A stretch of 64,000 bases of DNA from PVC group bacterium (GTDB lineage Bacteria > Omnitrophota > Gorgyraeia > B26-G9). Below, one piece after another: positions 16,270 through 24,307 of the stretch (positions within the stretch are counted from its first letter, which is position 1; each line of letters begins with the position of its first letter). A program made the translations under genes and the position numbers. The notes under the pieces are model-generated. The model saw only the letters and a program-made list of their open reading frames with translations. It ran no database searches and was not told the DNA's origin. The DNA is taken from assembly GCA_024231215.1 (NCBI GenBank), contig JAAEQR010000099.1, forward strand, positions 114,401 through 178,400, read 5' to 3'.

Positions 16270-17198
16270 AAAAGATATTTGGTATAATTTTAGTTCTTCT
16301 ATTTTTTAACACAGCGGCCCATGCAGCATCCTTGGCCGATGTAAGAGCTTATGTAGATAAGTCGATAATCACTATTGGCGAAAAGATAACCTATACGATT
16401 GAGACGGATGTGCAGAAAGATCTAAAGGTTGATTTTCCTGTTGTGGATATGACCTTGGGAGGATTTGCGATAAAGGATTTTGGCAGGGAAAATAATCGTA
16501 AGGTTGGCAAAGGCTATGTCCGGGAAAAGCAATGGTATTTACTTGATACGTACACCGTTGGGTCTTACGTAATCCCGGAACAGAAAATAAAAATCATCTT
16601 AGCGGATGGTAAAACTAAAACATTGAAAGCTCCTGAAATATTTGTCGAAGTAAAGAGTGTAATGGAGGACGATAGTGAAGATCAGGGGTTGAGGGATATT
16701 AAAGCGCCATTAATCGTCCCGCAGGATTTAACCGGAATACTTGTAATTAGCGTGATTGTTTTATTGCTGTGCGTAGGGCTTGGCTTTTTAGTTTGGTATT
16801 ACAAAATGCACGCTAAGCATAAAAAGGAGATTGTTTTGCTTCCTCATGAAATGGCGTTACAGGAATTGGTGCGTATTGAAAATATGAATTTACTTGCGGC
16901 ACATAAGATCAAGGAGTATTACTATCTGGTATCTATCTGCTTGAGGATCTATTTGGAGGACAGATTTGCCTTACGTGCTCCGGAACAGACAACGGAAGAA
17001 TTTCTGGATGCTGTTATAAGTTCGCATTCTCTGGAAGGTAGCCATATCAACCTGTTGCGAGAGTATTTGTATCATTGTGATATGGTAAAATTTGCTAAGC
17101 TTGAACCTAACCCGGAAGATGTGGAAAAAATAATGCAGACAACGCGCAAATTTATAGACGAGACAAAAGAAGATGTAGGGGGAAATACTCAAGAATGA
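16266..17198 (+). CDS. BatD-like single-span membrane protein
   Basis: 310 residues: a signal peptide ending AHAAS, a beta-rich periplasmic domain (ADVRAYVDKSIITIGEKITYTIE), one TM helix at about 157-180 (TGILVISVIVLLLCVGLGFLVWYY), and a helical cytoplasmic domain with LLREYLYHCDMVKFAKLEPNPEDVEKIM. That last segment resembles the C-terminal domain seen in BatD and DUF4381-type proteins of such operons. It starts with an ATGA overlap and ends with an ATGA overlap into batA, so translation of the three genes is coupled. The exact family is uncertain. Confidence 0.65.
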   Translation: MKKIFGIILVLLFFNTAAHAASLADVRAYVDKSIITIGEKITYTIETDVQKDLKVDFPVVDMTLGGFAIKDFGRENNRKVGKGYVREKQWYLLDTYTVGSYVIPEQKIKIILADGKTKTLKAPEIFVEVKSVMEDDSEDQGLRDIKAPLIVPQDLTGILVISVIVLLLCVGLGFLVWYYKMHAKHKKEIVLLPHEMALQELVRIENMNLLAAHKIKEYYYLVSICLRIYLEDRFALRAPEQTTEEFLDAVISSHSLEGSHINLLREYLYHCDMVKFAKLEPNPEDVEKIMQTTRKFIDETKEDVGGNTQE

Positions 17199-18193
17199 TT
17201 TTTCATGATTTTGGACATATAATCTGGATGCTTATTTTCATCCCGCTAGTGCTATGGATATATTTAAAACAACACCCTCAGGGGCATCTTACATTTTCTT
17301 CGTTAAAGCAGTTAAAGAGACTTAAGCCGTCGGTGCTTGTAAAGGCAAAACATTTATTAATTGTATTTCGCGTGCTTGCTATATGCTTCTTAGTGCTTGG
17401 GTTGATGCGGCCGCAAAAAGGCATGGAGGAGACAAAAATCGAAACAGAAGGTATTGATATTGTTCTGGCGATTGATGTATCCGGTAGTATGATGGCAGAG
17501 GATTTTATTTTAAACGGAGAACGGAAAAACCGATTAGAAGCAGTAAAACATGTAGTTCGTGATTTTATCAAGAAAAGAGTTAATGACCGGATCGGATTGG
17601 TTGTGTTTGCCGGACGTGCGTATATGCAGTGTCCATTAACACTGGATTACGGGATATTACTTAAATTCATGGATAAGCTTCAGATTGGGATGATTGAAGA
17701 TGGAACAGCGGTAGGTGACGGTTTGGCGACGGCTCTAGCCAGAGTAAAAGATATTCAGAGTAAGAGTAAAATAGTTATTCTGCTTACAGATGGGGTAAGT
17801 AACGCAGGTAAGATTGATCCTCCGAATGCCGCAGGACTGGCAAAAGCGTTAAAAGTAAAGGTATATACGATCGGTGCTGGGTCTAAGGGGAAGGTGCCTT
17901 TTCCGGCAAAAGATTTGTTTGGAAATAAGGTTTATCAATGGGGAGTTATTGATCTAGATGAGGATTCTTTGCAGAATATTGCGCAGGTAACCGGGGGTAA
18001 ATATTATCGCGCTAAAGATACAGATAGTTTGAAAAAAATATATAAAGAGATAGACCGCTTGGAAAAAACAAAAATTGAAGTGAAATCATATACCGAATAT
18101 CGGGAGCTTTTTACGGGGTTTGTGTTGCTTGCCCTTGTGCTGCTTTTGATCGAGGCAGGATTGAGGTATACACGATTTAGGACGTTGCCGTAG
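17195..18193 (+). CDS. batA: BatA-like VWA-domain membrane protein
   Basis: 332 residues. Two N-terminal membrane helices (about 6-25 and 57-75), then a von Willebrand A domain and a last TM helix near the C terminus (FTGFVLLALVLLLIEAGL). The MIDAS motif is complete: DVSGS starting at Asp94, the Thr in EDGTAVGDG, and Asp in LLTDG. The GLVVFAGRAYMQCPLTLDYG segment is typical of BatA/BatB. The VWA domain faces the periplasm and should bind a partner through a metal ion. It overlaps the preceding gene by four bases; batB follows after 11. Confidence 0.93.
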   Translation: MIFHDFGHIIWMLIFIPLVLWIYLKQHPQGHLTFSSLKQLKRLKPSVLVKAKHLLIVFRVLAICFLVLGLMRPQKGMEETKIETEGIDIVLAIDVSGSMMAEDFILNGERKNRLEAVKHVVRDFIKKRVNDRIGLVVFAGRAYMQCPLTLDYGILLKFMDKLQIGMIEDGTAVGDGLATALARVKDIQSKSKIVILLTDGVSNAGKIDPPNAAGLAKALKVKVYTIGAGSKGKVPFPAKDLFGNKVYQWGVIDLDEDSLQNIAQVTGGKYYRAKDTDSLKKIYKEIDRLEKTKIEVKSYTEYRELFTGFVLLALVLLLIEAGLRYTRFRTLP

Positions 18194-18204
18194 AAGAGGA
18201 TGTT

Positions 18205-19206
18205 ATGAGATTTGGAGATTTGCAATATTTGTGGCTGTTATTATTAATACCCGGATGCATAATATTTTATGTCTGGGCATTTAAGGCTAAGCGTAGAGCT
18301 TTGGAAAAGTTTGCGCAGAGTGAAATCTTATCACATCTTATGCAGAAGGTAAGTAAAAGAAAACAAAAGATTCGGCCTGTATTGTTTGTTCTGGGTGTTT
18401 TGTTTTTGGTTCTGGCCTTGATCCAGCCTAAGTGGGGGTATCGATGGGAAGAAGTAAAGCGTCGTGGGTTAGATATTGTGGTGGCTTTGGACGTATCCAA
18501 AAGCATGATGGCTGAGGATATAAAGCCAAACAGGTTAGAAGCGGCTAAAAGAGAAATAAAAAGCTTAATTAATATTATACAAGGTGATCGCATTGGGATT
18601 GTTACCTTTGCCGGGAATGCTTTTCTGCATTGCCCATTGACGTTAGATTATGGTACAGCAAAGTTGTTTGTGGACTATTTAGATGTAGAGGCGATCCCTC
18701 TGGGCGGTACTAATATTGGCGCTGCAATTCATAAAGCAGTGCGTGCGTTTGAAGGCCACGAAAAAAAACACCGGGTTTTAATCTTAATTACCGACGGGGA
18801 AGAGCATCAATCCAATGCAATGACCGTCGTAGAGGAAGCAAAAAAACACGGAGTGGTGATTTTTACGATTGGTATTGGCAGGCAGGAAGGGGCTCCGATT
18901 CCGGTAATAGATGAGCAAGGCAGAAAAGGTTTTGTGAAGGACAGGGAAGGCAAAGTTGTGCTTTCTAAGCTTGACTCTGTATTATTGCAAAAAATAGCAC
19001 TAATGACCGGGGGGAAAAAGGGCTCGATTGGCGCGGGGAGTTTTCCTTTAGAAGAAATATATCAGGAAGAAGTATCTAATATGGAGAAAAAGGAATTGGA
19101 ATCATCTCGGCAGAAACGGTATGAAAATCGTTTTCAATATCCGTTGTTTTTGGCATTGTTATTATTTGTGGCCGAGGCCATATTGAGTGAACGCAAACGA
19201 AAATAA
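18205..19206 (+). CDS. batB: BatB-like VWA-domain membrane protein
   Basis: 333 residues with the same layout as the BatA-like protein upstream: two N-terminal helices, a VWA domain and a C-terminal TM (FQYPLFLALLLFVAEAIL). The metal site is DVSKS from Asp96, with GGTNIGAAI and LITDGEEH supplying the other ligands. The segment GIVTFAGNAFLHCPLTLDYG is nearly the same as in BatA, showing an old tandem duplication. The two VWA proteins probably form a heteromeric complex with MoxR and DUF58. A 54-base gap with a GC-rich hairpin separates it from the TPR gene. Confidence 0.93.
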   Translation: MRFGDLQYLWLLLLIPGCIIFYVWAFKAKRRALEKFAQSEILSHLMQKVSKRKQKIRPVLFVLGVLFLVLALIQPKWGYRWEEVKRRGLDIVVALDVSKSMMAEDIKPNRLEAAKREIKSLINIIQGDRIGIVTFAGNAFLHCPLTLDYGTAKLFVDYLDVEAIPLGGTNIGAAIHKAVRAFEGHEKKHRVLILITDGEEHQSNAMTVVEEAKKHGVVIFTIGIGRQEGAPIPVIDEQGRKGFVKDREGKVVLSKLDSVLLQKIALMTGGKKGSIGAGSFPLEEIYQEEVSNMEKKELESSRQKRYENRFQYPLFLALLLFVAEAILSERKRK

Positions 19207-19217
19207 TTGTATTGTAG

Positions 19218-19239
19218 GGGCGGACCGATGCGTCCGCCC
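19218..19239. repeat. REP-like GC-rich hairpin inside the Bat operon
   Basis: GGGCGGAC (19218-19225), loop CGATGC, GTCCGCCC (19232-19239): a perfect 8-bp stem with much higher GC than its surroundings. No T tract follows, so a rho-independent terminator is unlikely. The form resembles REP sequences and could stabilise or process the upstream mRNA. Confidence 0.55.
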
Positions 19240-19260
19240 GAGACATGGGGATAAAGTGAC

Positions 19261-20064
19261 ATGGGAAAAAATAAAGATAAAGCAAAAACGCATCTCTATT
19301 TTTGTGTAATAATTTGTATTTTTTTGTTTTCAGATTGTCTTGTTTTTGCCGGGAACTTAGCCGGTAAAATCAAAGCTGGCAATCAAGCGTATGAAGAAGG
19401 CAGATATGACGATGCATTAGTAACGTATAATGATGCTCAGATAGAATCACCGACAAGCCCAGAAGTGTTTTTTAATATGGGTACAGTATTTTATCGCCAG
19501 AAAAAATATCAGGAAGCGATTGATGTTTTTCAAAAATCAATGGAAAAAGGAGATGCTGATATTGAAGCCAAAGCGCTATATAATATAGGGAATTCTTTAT
19601 TCGCGCAGGGACAGTTAAGGGAAGCTTTAGAAATGTATAAACACGCATTGGAGCGGAATCCGGAAGATGGGGACACGAAATACAATATAGAATACACGGA
19701 ACGTAAGATAAAAGAAATGCTTTCTGAGTCTAAACAAACACAGGAACAGGCAATGAAAGATCAGGCAAAGCAACAGCAGCAACAACAACAAGAACAAGAG
19801 GGACAGCAGGCAGAAGAGAATAAAGAAAATTCCGAACAGCAGGAACAGGCACAATTGAAACAATCCAAAAAACAGGAGGGATCAGAAGAAGAACAACAAC
19901 AGCAGTCCCAGCAAAAAGATGCTTCTGAAAAAAAAGACGAATTAACAGAAGAAGAGGCAGAACGCTTTTTATCTATGTTTGAGCAAGACCAGAAAAATAA
20001 TCAGCTGCCTCCGCAGCAAACACCGCAGAGAGGATACGAATCACATGTGGAAAAAGATTGGTAG
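19261..20064 (+). CDS. batC: TPR protein with glutamine-rich tail (BatC-like)
   Basis: 267 residues. A signal peptide or anchor (FCVIICIFLFSDCLVFAG), then three TPR units at about 35-145 (AYEEGRYDDALVTYNDA, MGTVFYRQKKYQEAIDVFQKS, IGNSLFAQGQLREALEMYKHALE). A low-complexity Gln/Glu/Lys tail at about 155-235 follows, then ELTEEEAERFLSMFEQDQ, a short motif common near the end of BatC-type proteins. It acts in the periplasm, probably as a scaffold for the VWA proteins. It overlaps batD by 20 bases. The call rests on domain order and operon position. Confidence 0.8.
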   Translation: MGKNKDKAKTHLYFCVIICIFLFSDCLVFAGNLAGKIKAGNQAYEEGRYDDALVTYNDAQIESPTSPEVFFNMGTVFYRQKKYQEAIDVFQKSMEKGDADIEAKALYNIGNSLFAQGQLREALEMYKHALERNPEDGDTKYNIEYTERKIKEMLSESKQTQEQAMKDQAKQQQQQQQEQEGQQAEENKENSEQQEQAQLKQSKKQEGSEEEQQQQSQQKDASEKKDELTEEEAERFLSMFEQDQKNNQLPPQQTPQRGYESHVEKDW

Positions 20065-21949
20065 GTATTTAATTCTTTCCGGCATATTGATTTTTTTGTC
20101 CTGCAGAGTTTGCGTGGCTGAGCCGGCAGTATCTTTTTCTTTGAGCCAGAGAGAGGTGTTGCTAGGGGACACGATCACTTTAACGATTAATATTCGTGGG
20201 GTGAAGAATCCTGATGTCCCACAACTTCCTTCAATCCCGGGGGTTAACGTGAAATCCCGGGGTATGAGCCAGCAGTCACATTCGAGTTTTACGGTAGTGG
20301 TCAATGGTAAAAAGATGGAACAAAAAAATTCTGGCGGCGGGTATAACTTTGACTTTGAGTTAATTCCCGGCCATGAGGGCACATTTACGGTCCCGGCGTT
20401 TCCGATTCTTGCCGGAGGCAAAAAATTTATGAGTGATCCTTTTGATATTAAAGTTTTTGCCAAGGCAGAACGCAGCAATGACATCTTTTTAGATGTAAGC
20501 GTAGATAAGAATGATGTATACCTAGGGGAAAAGATCGTATTTACTTTTAAATGGTATTTAAATAAAAATGTGCAGGGATATCGTTTAAATATTCCCTGGC
20601 TTGATGGTTTGAAAAATTTTCTGGTTACATCCCCGGACTTAGATAAAAATCGTCGATATGAACGATTTCTAATTAACGGAGATCAGCAGGTAGCGATAAC
20701 CAAAACACGTGAGCTATACAAAGGCCAGCCATATACTGTAATTAATTTTCAAAAAGTATTGACACCTATATCGGTAGGGACATATACGCTAGACCCGACA
20801 TTTTTAAAGTGTGAGGTAATAACCGGCTATAAGAAATCACGCAAAGGTTCGGTGTTTGATGAGATATTTGATACTTCCATGGACAATTTTTTCAGTTTTG
20901 GCAAGCAAGCTGTAACCGAGTCGTTTTCTACCCGGTCTGATCCAGTGCAGATTATTGTAAGTGAGGTGCCGAATATAAATAAGCCGGAGAGCTATAACGG
21001 GGCTGTGGGGAGCTTTGATTTTAGAGTAGATTTAAAGCCGACCCGGTTAAAAGTTGGAGATCCTATTACTTTGACAATGAAAGTTTCCGGGGCTGGTAAC
21101 ATTGAACAGCTTAAGCTTCCCGACATCCCGGGACTAGAAGGGTTTAAGAGTTATGAGCCGGAAAGTAAAACTAATGTATCTCAAAAAGGCGGTGAGGTGG
21201 TTGGAGATAAGATATTTGAAAAGGTATTAATTCCTAAAAGAAAAGGTGAATATATTGTCCCGGCGATTAATTTTACTTTTTTCCATCCGAGAGAAAAACA
21301 ATATAAGACTATTGCCCGGGGGCCGTTTAATGTATTGGTAGAAGAAGGGGACATTGAAGAGGAGGTTCAGGTAATTGCCTTGGATACCCAGGAAGATATT
21401 ACAGGCAAAAAAAGAGAGATAAAGATATTAAAAAAAGATATTCGTTATATTAAAACAAATTTGGGGAATGCGGAGTCTGGGCAAAAAGAGATATATGAAC
21501 AACCAATAGCCTGGATACTAATGTATTTATTGCCTTTAGGAGTTTTAGCTGGATTGTTTCTGCAGCAGCAGCACAAAGAGCGATTGCAGACGGATATTGG
21601 ATTTGCCCGGAGTCAAGGGGCTTTAAATAAAGTTCAAAAGGCATTACGTAAAACGCAAAAAGCACTAAATGCTAATGATGCCCGGAAATTTTATGACGAG
21701 TTATTCAGGGCATTAAATAATTATCTGGCTGATAAATTAAACCGGCCGGCAGGAAGTATTCATGTAGATGTAGTTGAAGAATTAAAAAACAGAGGGTTAG
21801 CGCCGGCAAAATCAGAAGTCCTGAAAAAAATGTATCAGACATTTGAGTGGGTATTATTTTCTTCGGTAAAAATAGATCAGGCACAAATGAGACAGGATCA
21901 TCAGGAGATAAGCGATATCATTAGTTTACTGGAGAGGATTTTAAAATGA
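20045..21949 (+). CDS. batD: BatD-like protein (oxygen tolerance family)
   Basis: 634 residues from the ATG at 20045; a longer in-frame start at 19979 lacks a signal and is rejected. The signal peptide ends near VCVAEP. Tandem beta-sandwich domains follow, the first containing VLLGDTITLTINIRGVKNPDVPQLPSIPGV and a later one LKVGDPITLTMKVSGAGNIEQLKLPDIPGLEGF, which is the BatD signature arrangement. One TM helix lies near 495-515 and the C terminus is cytoplasmic and helical (RKFYDELFRALNNYLADKLN). The stop overlaps the ATG of the next gene by four bases. Its role in the complex is not biochemically established in the family. Confidence 0.92.
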   Translation: MWKKIGRYLILSGILIFLSCRVCVAEPAVSFSLSQREVLLGDTITLTINIRGVKNPDVPQLPSIPGVNVKSRGMSQQSHSSFTVVVNGKKMEQKNSGGGYNFDFELIPGHEGTFTVPAFPILAGGKKFMSDPFDIKVFAKAERSNDIFLDVSVDKNDVYLGEKIVFTFKWYLNKNVQGYRLNIPWLDGLKNFLVTSPDLDKNRRYERFLINGDQQVAITKTRELYKGQPYTVINFQKVLTPISVGTYTLDPTFLKCEVITGYKKSRKGSVFDEIFDTSMDNFFSFGKQAVTESFSTRSDPVQIIVSEVPNINKPESYNGAVGSFDFRVDLKPTRLKVGDPITLTMKVSGAGNIEQLKLPDIPGLEGFKSYEPESKTNVSQKGGEVVGDKIFEKVLIPKRKGEYIVPAINFTFFHPREKQYKTIARGPFNVLVEEGDIEEEVQVIALDTQEDITGKKREIKILKKDIRYIKTNLGNAESGQKEIYEQPIAWILMYLLPLGVLAGLFLQQQHKERLQTDIGFARSQGALNKVQKALRKTQKALNANDARKFYDELFRALNNYLADKLNRPAGSIHVDVVEELKNRGLAPAKSEVLKKMYQTFEWVLFSSVKIDQAQMRQDHQEISDIISLLERILK

Positions 21950-22710
21950 AAAAGATGATTCTCATAGTGATAGGGTTTTTATTAATGGTGCTTTGTTTAA
22001 CAACAGCGGGGAATGCCGAGTCTGCGGACGGCCTATTTTTTGAAGCAAATAAATATTATGCGGACGGTATGTATGAAAAGTCAGCAGAATTGTACGAAAA
22101 GATGATCTCCTTGGAAATTGAAAGCGGTAATCTTTATTATAATTTAGGCAATGCGTATTTCAAGCTAGGATATAAAGGCAAAGCATTGCTTAATTATGAG
22201 CGGGCGAAGAAGATGATTCCTCAGGATGAAGATTTATTTGCCAATGCTGCATTTGTTGAGTCGCTTTTAGACGAGAAACAACCACAAGAAGCGTTGGCAT
22301 GGCACGAGAAGATATTTGCGATGATCAGAGACATGTTTTCTGCGCGTGGCTGGTTTGCGGTATGTCTATCATTTTTTCTAGCAGGCTGCATTGTTTTTGG
22401 CGTCGGGCTTTTTCATGTCGTATTGCGAAAACGTGCAAGAACTATATCTGTGCTATTAGCTGTTTGTTTTTGTTTGTCATTGGTTTTCTTTGCCCAGCAA
22501 TACAACTTACAAAAGCAAAGGAAAATGGGCGTTGTTGTTGTTTCGCAGACAGCAGTGCGCTACAGCCCTTCTTATTCAGGCGCTGTGGCTTTTGAGTTGA
22601 GTGAAGGAATGAAAGCTCAAATACTTAGAAGAGATGGTGAATGGAGTCAGGTTAGACTTACCCGAACCACCAGCGGGTGGGTAGAGTCAGAAGCAATTGA
22701 ACCCCTTTGA
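21946..22710 (+). CDS. batE: BatE-like TPR and SH3 membrane protein
   Basis: 254 residues: a signal peptide ending near GNAES, two TPRs (FFEANKYYADGMYEKSAELYEKM and LYYNLGNAYFKLGYKGKALLNYERAKKM), two TM helices at about 123-145 and 155-172, and a C-terminal bacterial SH3 domain (SQTAVRYSPSYSG, GEWSQVRLTRTTSGWVESEAIE). This order is the standard BatE layout. It overlaps batD by four bases and is the last gene of the operon. No clear terminator follows, only a CCGGCCGG palindrome about 20 bases downstream. Confidence 0.9.
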   Translation: MKKMILIVIGFLLMVLCLTTAGNAESADGLFFEANKYYADGMYEKSAELYEKMISLEIESGNLYYNLGNAYFKLGYKGKALLNYERAKKMIPQDEDLFANAAFVESLLDEKQPQEALAWHEKIFAMIRDMFSARGWFAVCLSFFLAGCIVFGVGLFHVVLRKRARTISVLLAVCFCLSLVFFAQQYNLQKQRKMGVVVVSQTAVRYSPSYSGAVAFELSEGMKAQILRRDGEWSQVRLTRTTSGWVESEAIEPL

Positions 22711-22741
22711 GCGGTTATTCCGGCCGGATTAATTAAATGAT

Positions 22742-22770
22742 TTGAATAGAAGCAGTTCTTTTAGTATAAT
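22742..22770 (+). promoter_or_regulatory. Sigma70-type promoter of the ExeA-secretin operon
   Basis: TTGAAT (22742-22747), 17 bases, TATAAT (22765-22770). The predicted transcription start falls on or beside an ATG at 22776 that opens a 16-codon frame ending within the start of the ATPase gene. Confidence 0.75.
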
Positions 22771-22775
22771 ACAAT

Positions 22776-22826
22776 ATGAGATATTATAACAAGGATGTAC
22801 GAATAAAGGGGCAGGATTGCCAATGA
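22776..22826 (+). CDS. Possible 16-residue leader peptide, leaderless start
   Basis: The ATG lies six bases after the TATAAT box, so a transcript would begin at its first base. The frame reads MRYYNKDVRIKGQDCQ and stops in an ATGA overlap with the next gene's ATG at 22823. It may serve translational coupling. With only 16 codons it could equally be chance. Confidence 0.25.
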   Translation: MRYYNKDVRIKGQDCQ

Positions 22827-23644
22827 GTTATTATACAGTTTTAGGCTTGGATAAAGAACCGTTTTCTTCAAGTCCGGATCCTGGTTTTTTCTATGAATCA
22901 CAGGAACATCACGCAGCGTTAGTTCGGTTGATGATCGGGATACGGCTAAAAAGAGGACTAAGTGTGTTGTTGGGGGATGTTGGGACCGGAAAGACTACTT
23001 TATCCCGAAAGCTGTTTCGTCTGTTAAAAGCGCGAGACGATATAGAATTTCATATGATTCTTGACCCTACCGATGATACCGAAGAATTGTTTTTAGATTC
23101 TCTTATCCGGACGTTTAAAATCACCATTCCTAATGAACAGCCCTCAGTTCTGGATTTTAAAGAAGCAATAAAGAATTATCTATTTAAAACCGGAGTTGAG
23201 GAAAAGAAAACTGTTGTCTTATTAGTCGACGAATCCCAAAAATTAAACACTCTTTCCCTGGAGATACTACGCGTGCTTTTAAATTATGAGACAAATGAAT
23301 ATAAACTACTGCAATTAATTGTTATGGGGCAGTTGGAATTATTGCCCCGGATTCGAGAAATGAAAAATCTCTGGGATAGGATAAGTTTAAAATATGTCTT
23401 AAATCCGCTGGATGAAGAAGAAACCAGAAAAATGATAGATTTTCGTTTGCAGCATGCCGGATATACAAGCGGCCCGAGTTTTTTTACTGAGGATGCTGTG
23501 AAAGAAATATATAATTATACTCAAGGGTATCCCCGGCGTATTTCTATGATTTGCCATAATGCATTACAAGAACTGGTAATGAAAAGCAAGCCTGTAGTGG
23601 ATGCGAATATTGTTCGTGAATTGATTGCAAGAGAAGTTAAATAG
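22823..23644 (+). CDS. ExeA/GspA-like AAA ATPase
   Basis: 273 residues opening YYTVLGLDKEPFSSSPDPGFFYES, the usual start of ExeA-type ATPases. Walker A is GDVGTGKTT, Walker B is VLLVDES, and a lid segment contains YTQGYPRRISMICHNAL. The C-terminal TM and peptidoglycan-binding part of full ExeA is absent, so this is the short, soluble form often found with type II secretion or type IV pilus genes. The ATG at 22823, with AGG at 22813-22815, is preferred over a TTG six bases upstream. The next gene, a GspC-like protein, starts three bases after the stop. Confidence 0.9.
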   Translation: MSYYTVLGLDKEPFSSSPDPGFFYESQEHHAALVRLMIGIRLKRGLSVLLGDVGTGKTTLSRKLFRLLKARDDIEFHMILDPTDDTEELFLDSLIRTFKITIPNEQPSVLDFKEAIKNYLFKTGVEEKKTVVLLVDESQKLNTLSLEILRVLLNYETNEYKLLQLIVMGQLELLPRIREMKNLWDRISLKYVLNPLDEEETRKMIDFRLQHAGYTSGPSFFTEDAVKEIYNYTQGYPRRISMICHNALQELVMKSKPVVDANIVRELIAREVK

Positions 23645-23647
23645 ATA

Positions 23648-24307
23648 ATGGCTGATAACAAACTGACACCAGAAGATAAACTATTAAACATAATTGAAAA
23701 CCCCGGGCAAGGCAAAGGGAATCGTTTTAACGTTATAAAAAAGAAGTCGGGAACAGCCGGACTTGGTGATATCAAAAGTAAAATCCAGGCTTTTTGGAAA
23801 GAAAAAAAGTATTTAAAATTACTTAACCTTAAAACGATCAACCGGATTGTATTGATTTCTTGCGTGGTGTTTGCTGTAGTTTTAGTTATTGATTTTAATT
23901 ACCAGAAAGTTAGAGCATCTAAGAGCTTGGCAGATATTCAGCAAAGCACGATCAATAGTGATAGGTGGGTGAAGGAAGGAAAATTGTTCACGATTGATTT
24001 CGAAGAAAGTATGAGAGACGCGCAGGTGCGGAATATTTTCAGTTTTGAAGCTCCGAAAAAAGAGTCGAGGAAAACAACAAAACCAGAAACAGAGCCTGAG
24101 GAAGATTTCTCGCAGTATATGAACGATCTAACATTAGTTGGTATTATCTGGTCTGAGACAAATCCGCAGGCGATGGTTGAGGATGTGAAAAAAGAAAAAA
24201 CATATCTTTTGGGAAAAGGAGATTCTATCGAAGTGTTTATGGTTAAAGAAGTTAAGGCAGATACTGTTGTATTGGAAAAAGACGATAAGGAATGGGTATT
24301 ACGATGA
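23648..24307 (+). CDS. GspC/PilP-like inner-membrane protein
   Basis: 219 residues: a cytoplasmic N-terminal stretch of about 70 residues, one TM helix (INRIVLISCVVFAVVLVIDF), a linker rich in Glu and Lys, and a C-terminal beta domain (MNDLTLVGIIWSETNPQAMVEDVKKEKTYLLGKGD) that matches the HR-type domain of GspC and related PilP proteins. That domain links the inner-membrane platform to the secretin, which is the next gene. It ends in an ATGA overlap with the secretin start. There is no PDZ domain. Confidence 0.8.
   Translation: MADNKLTPEDKLLNIIENPGQGKGNRFNVIKKKSGTAGLGDIKSKIQAFWKEKKYLKLLNLKTINRIVLISCVVFAVVLVIDFNYQKVRASKSLADIQQSTINSDRWVKEGKLFTIDFEESMRDAQVRNIFSFEAPKKESRKTTKPETEPEEDFSQYMNDLTLVGIIWSETNPQAMVEDVKKEKTYLLGKGDSIEVFMVKEVKADTVVLEKDDKEWVLR

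Noticed and set aside
19218-19239. Rho-independent terminator after batB
   Set aside because: The stem is strong but no T tract follows, and the next Bat genes continue the operon.
19979-20044. Longer start for batD
   Set aside because: The added residues precede the signal peptide and lie in the end of the TPR gene; the ATG at 20045 gives a normal signal peptide.
22711-22741. Terminator after batE
   Set aside because: Only a CCGGCCGG palindrome is present, too short and without a T tract.
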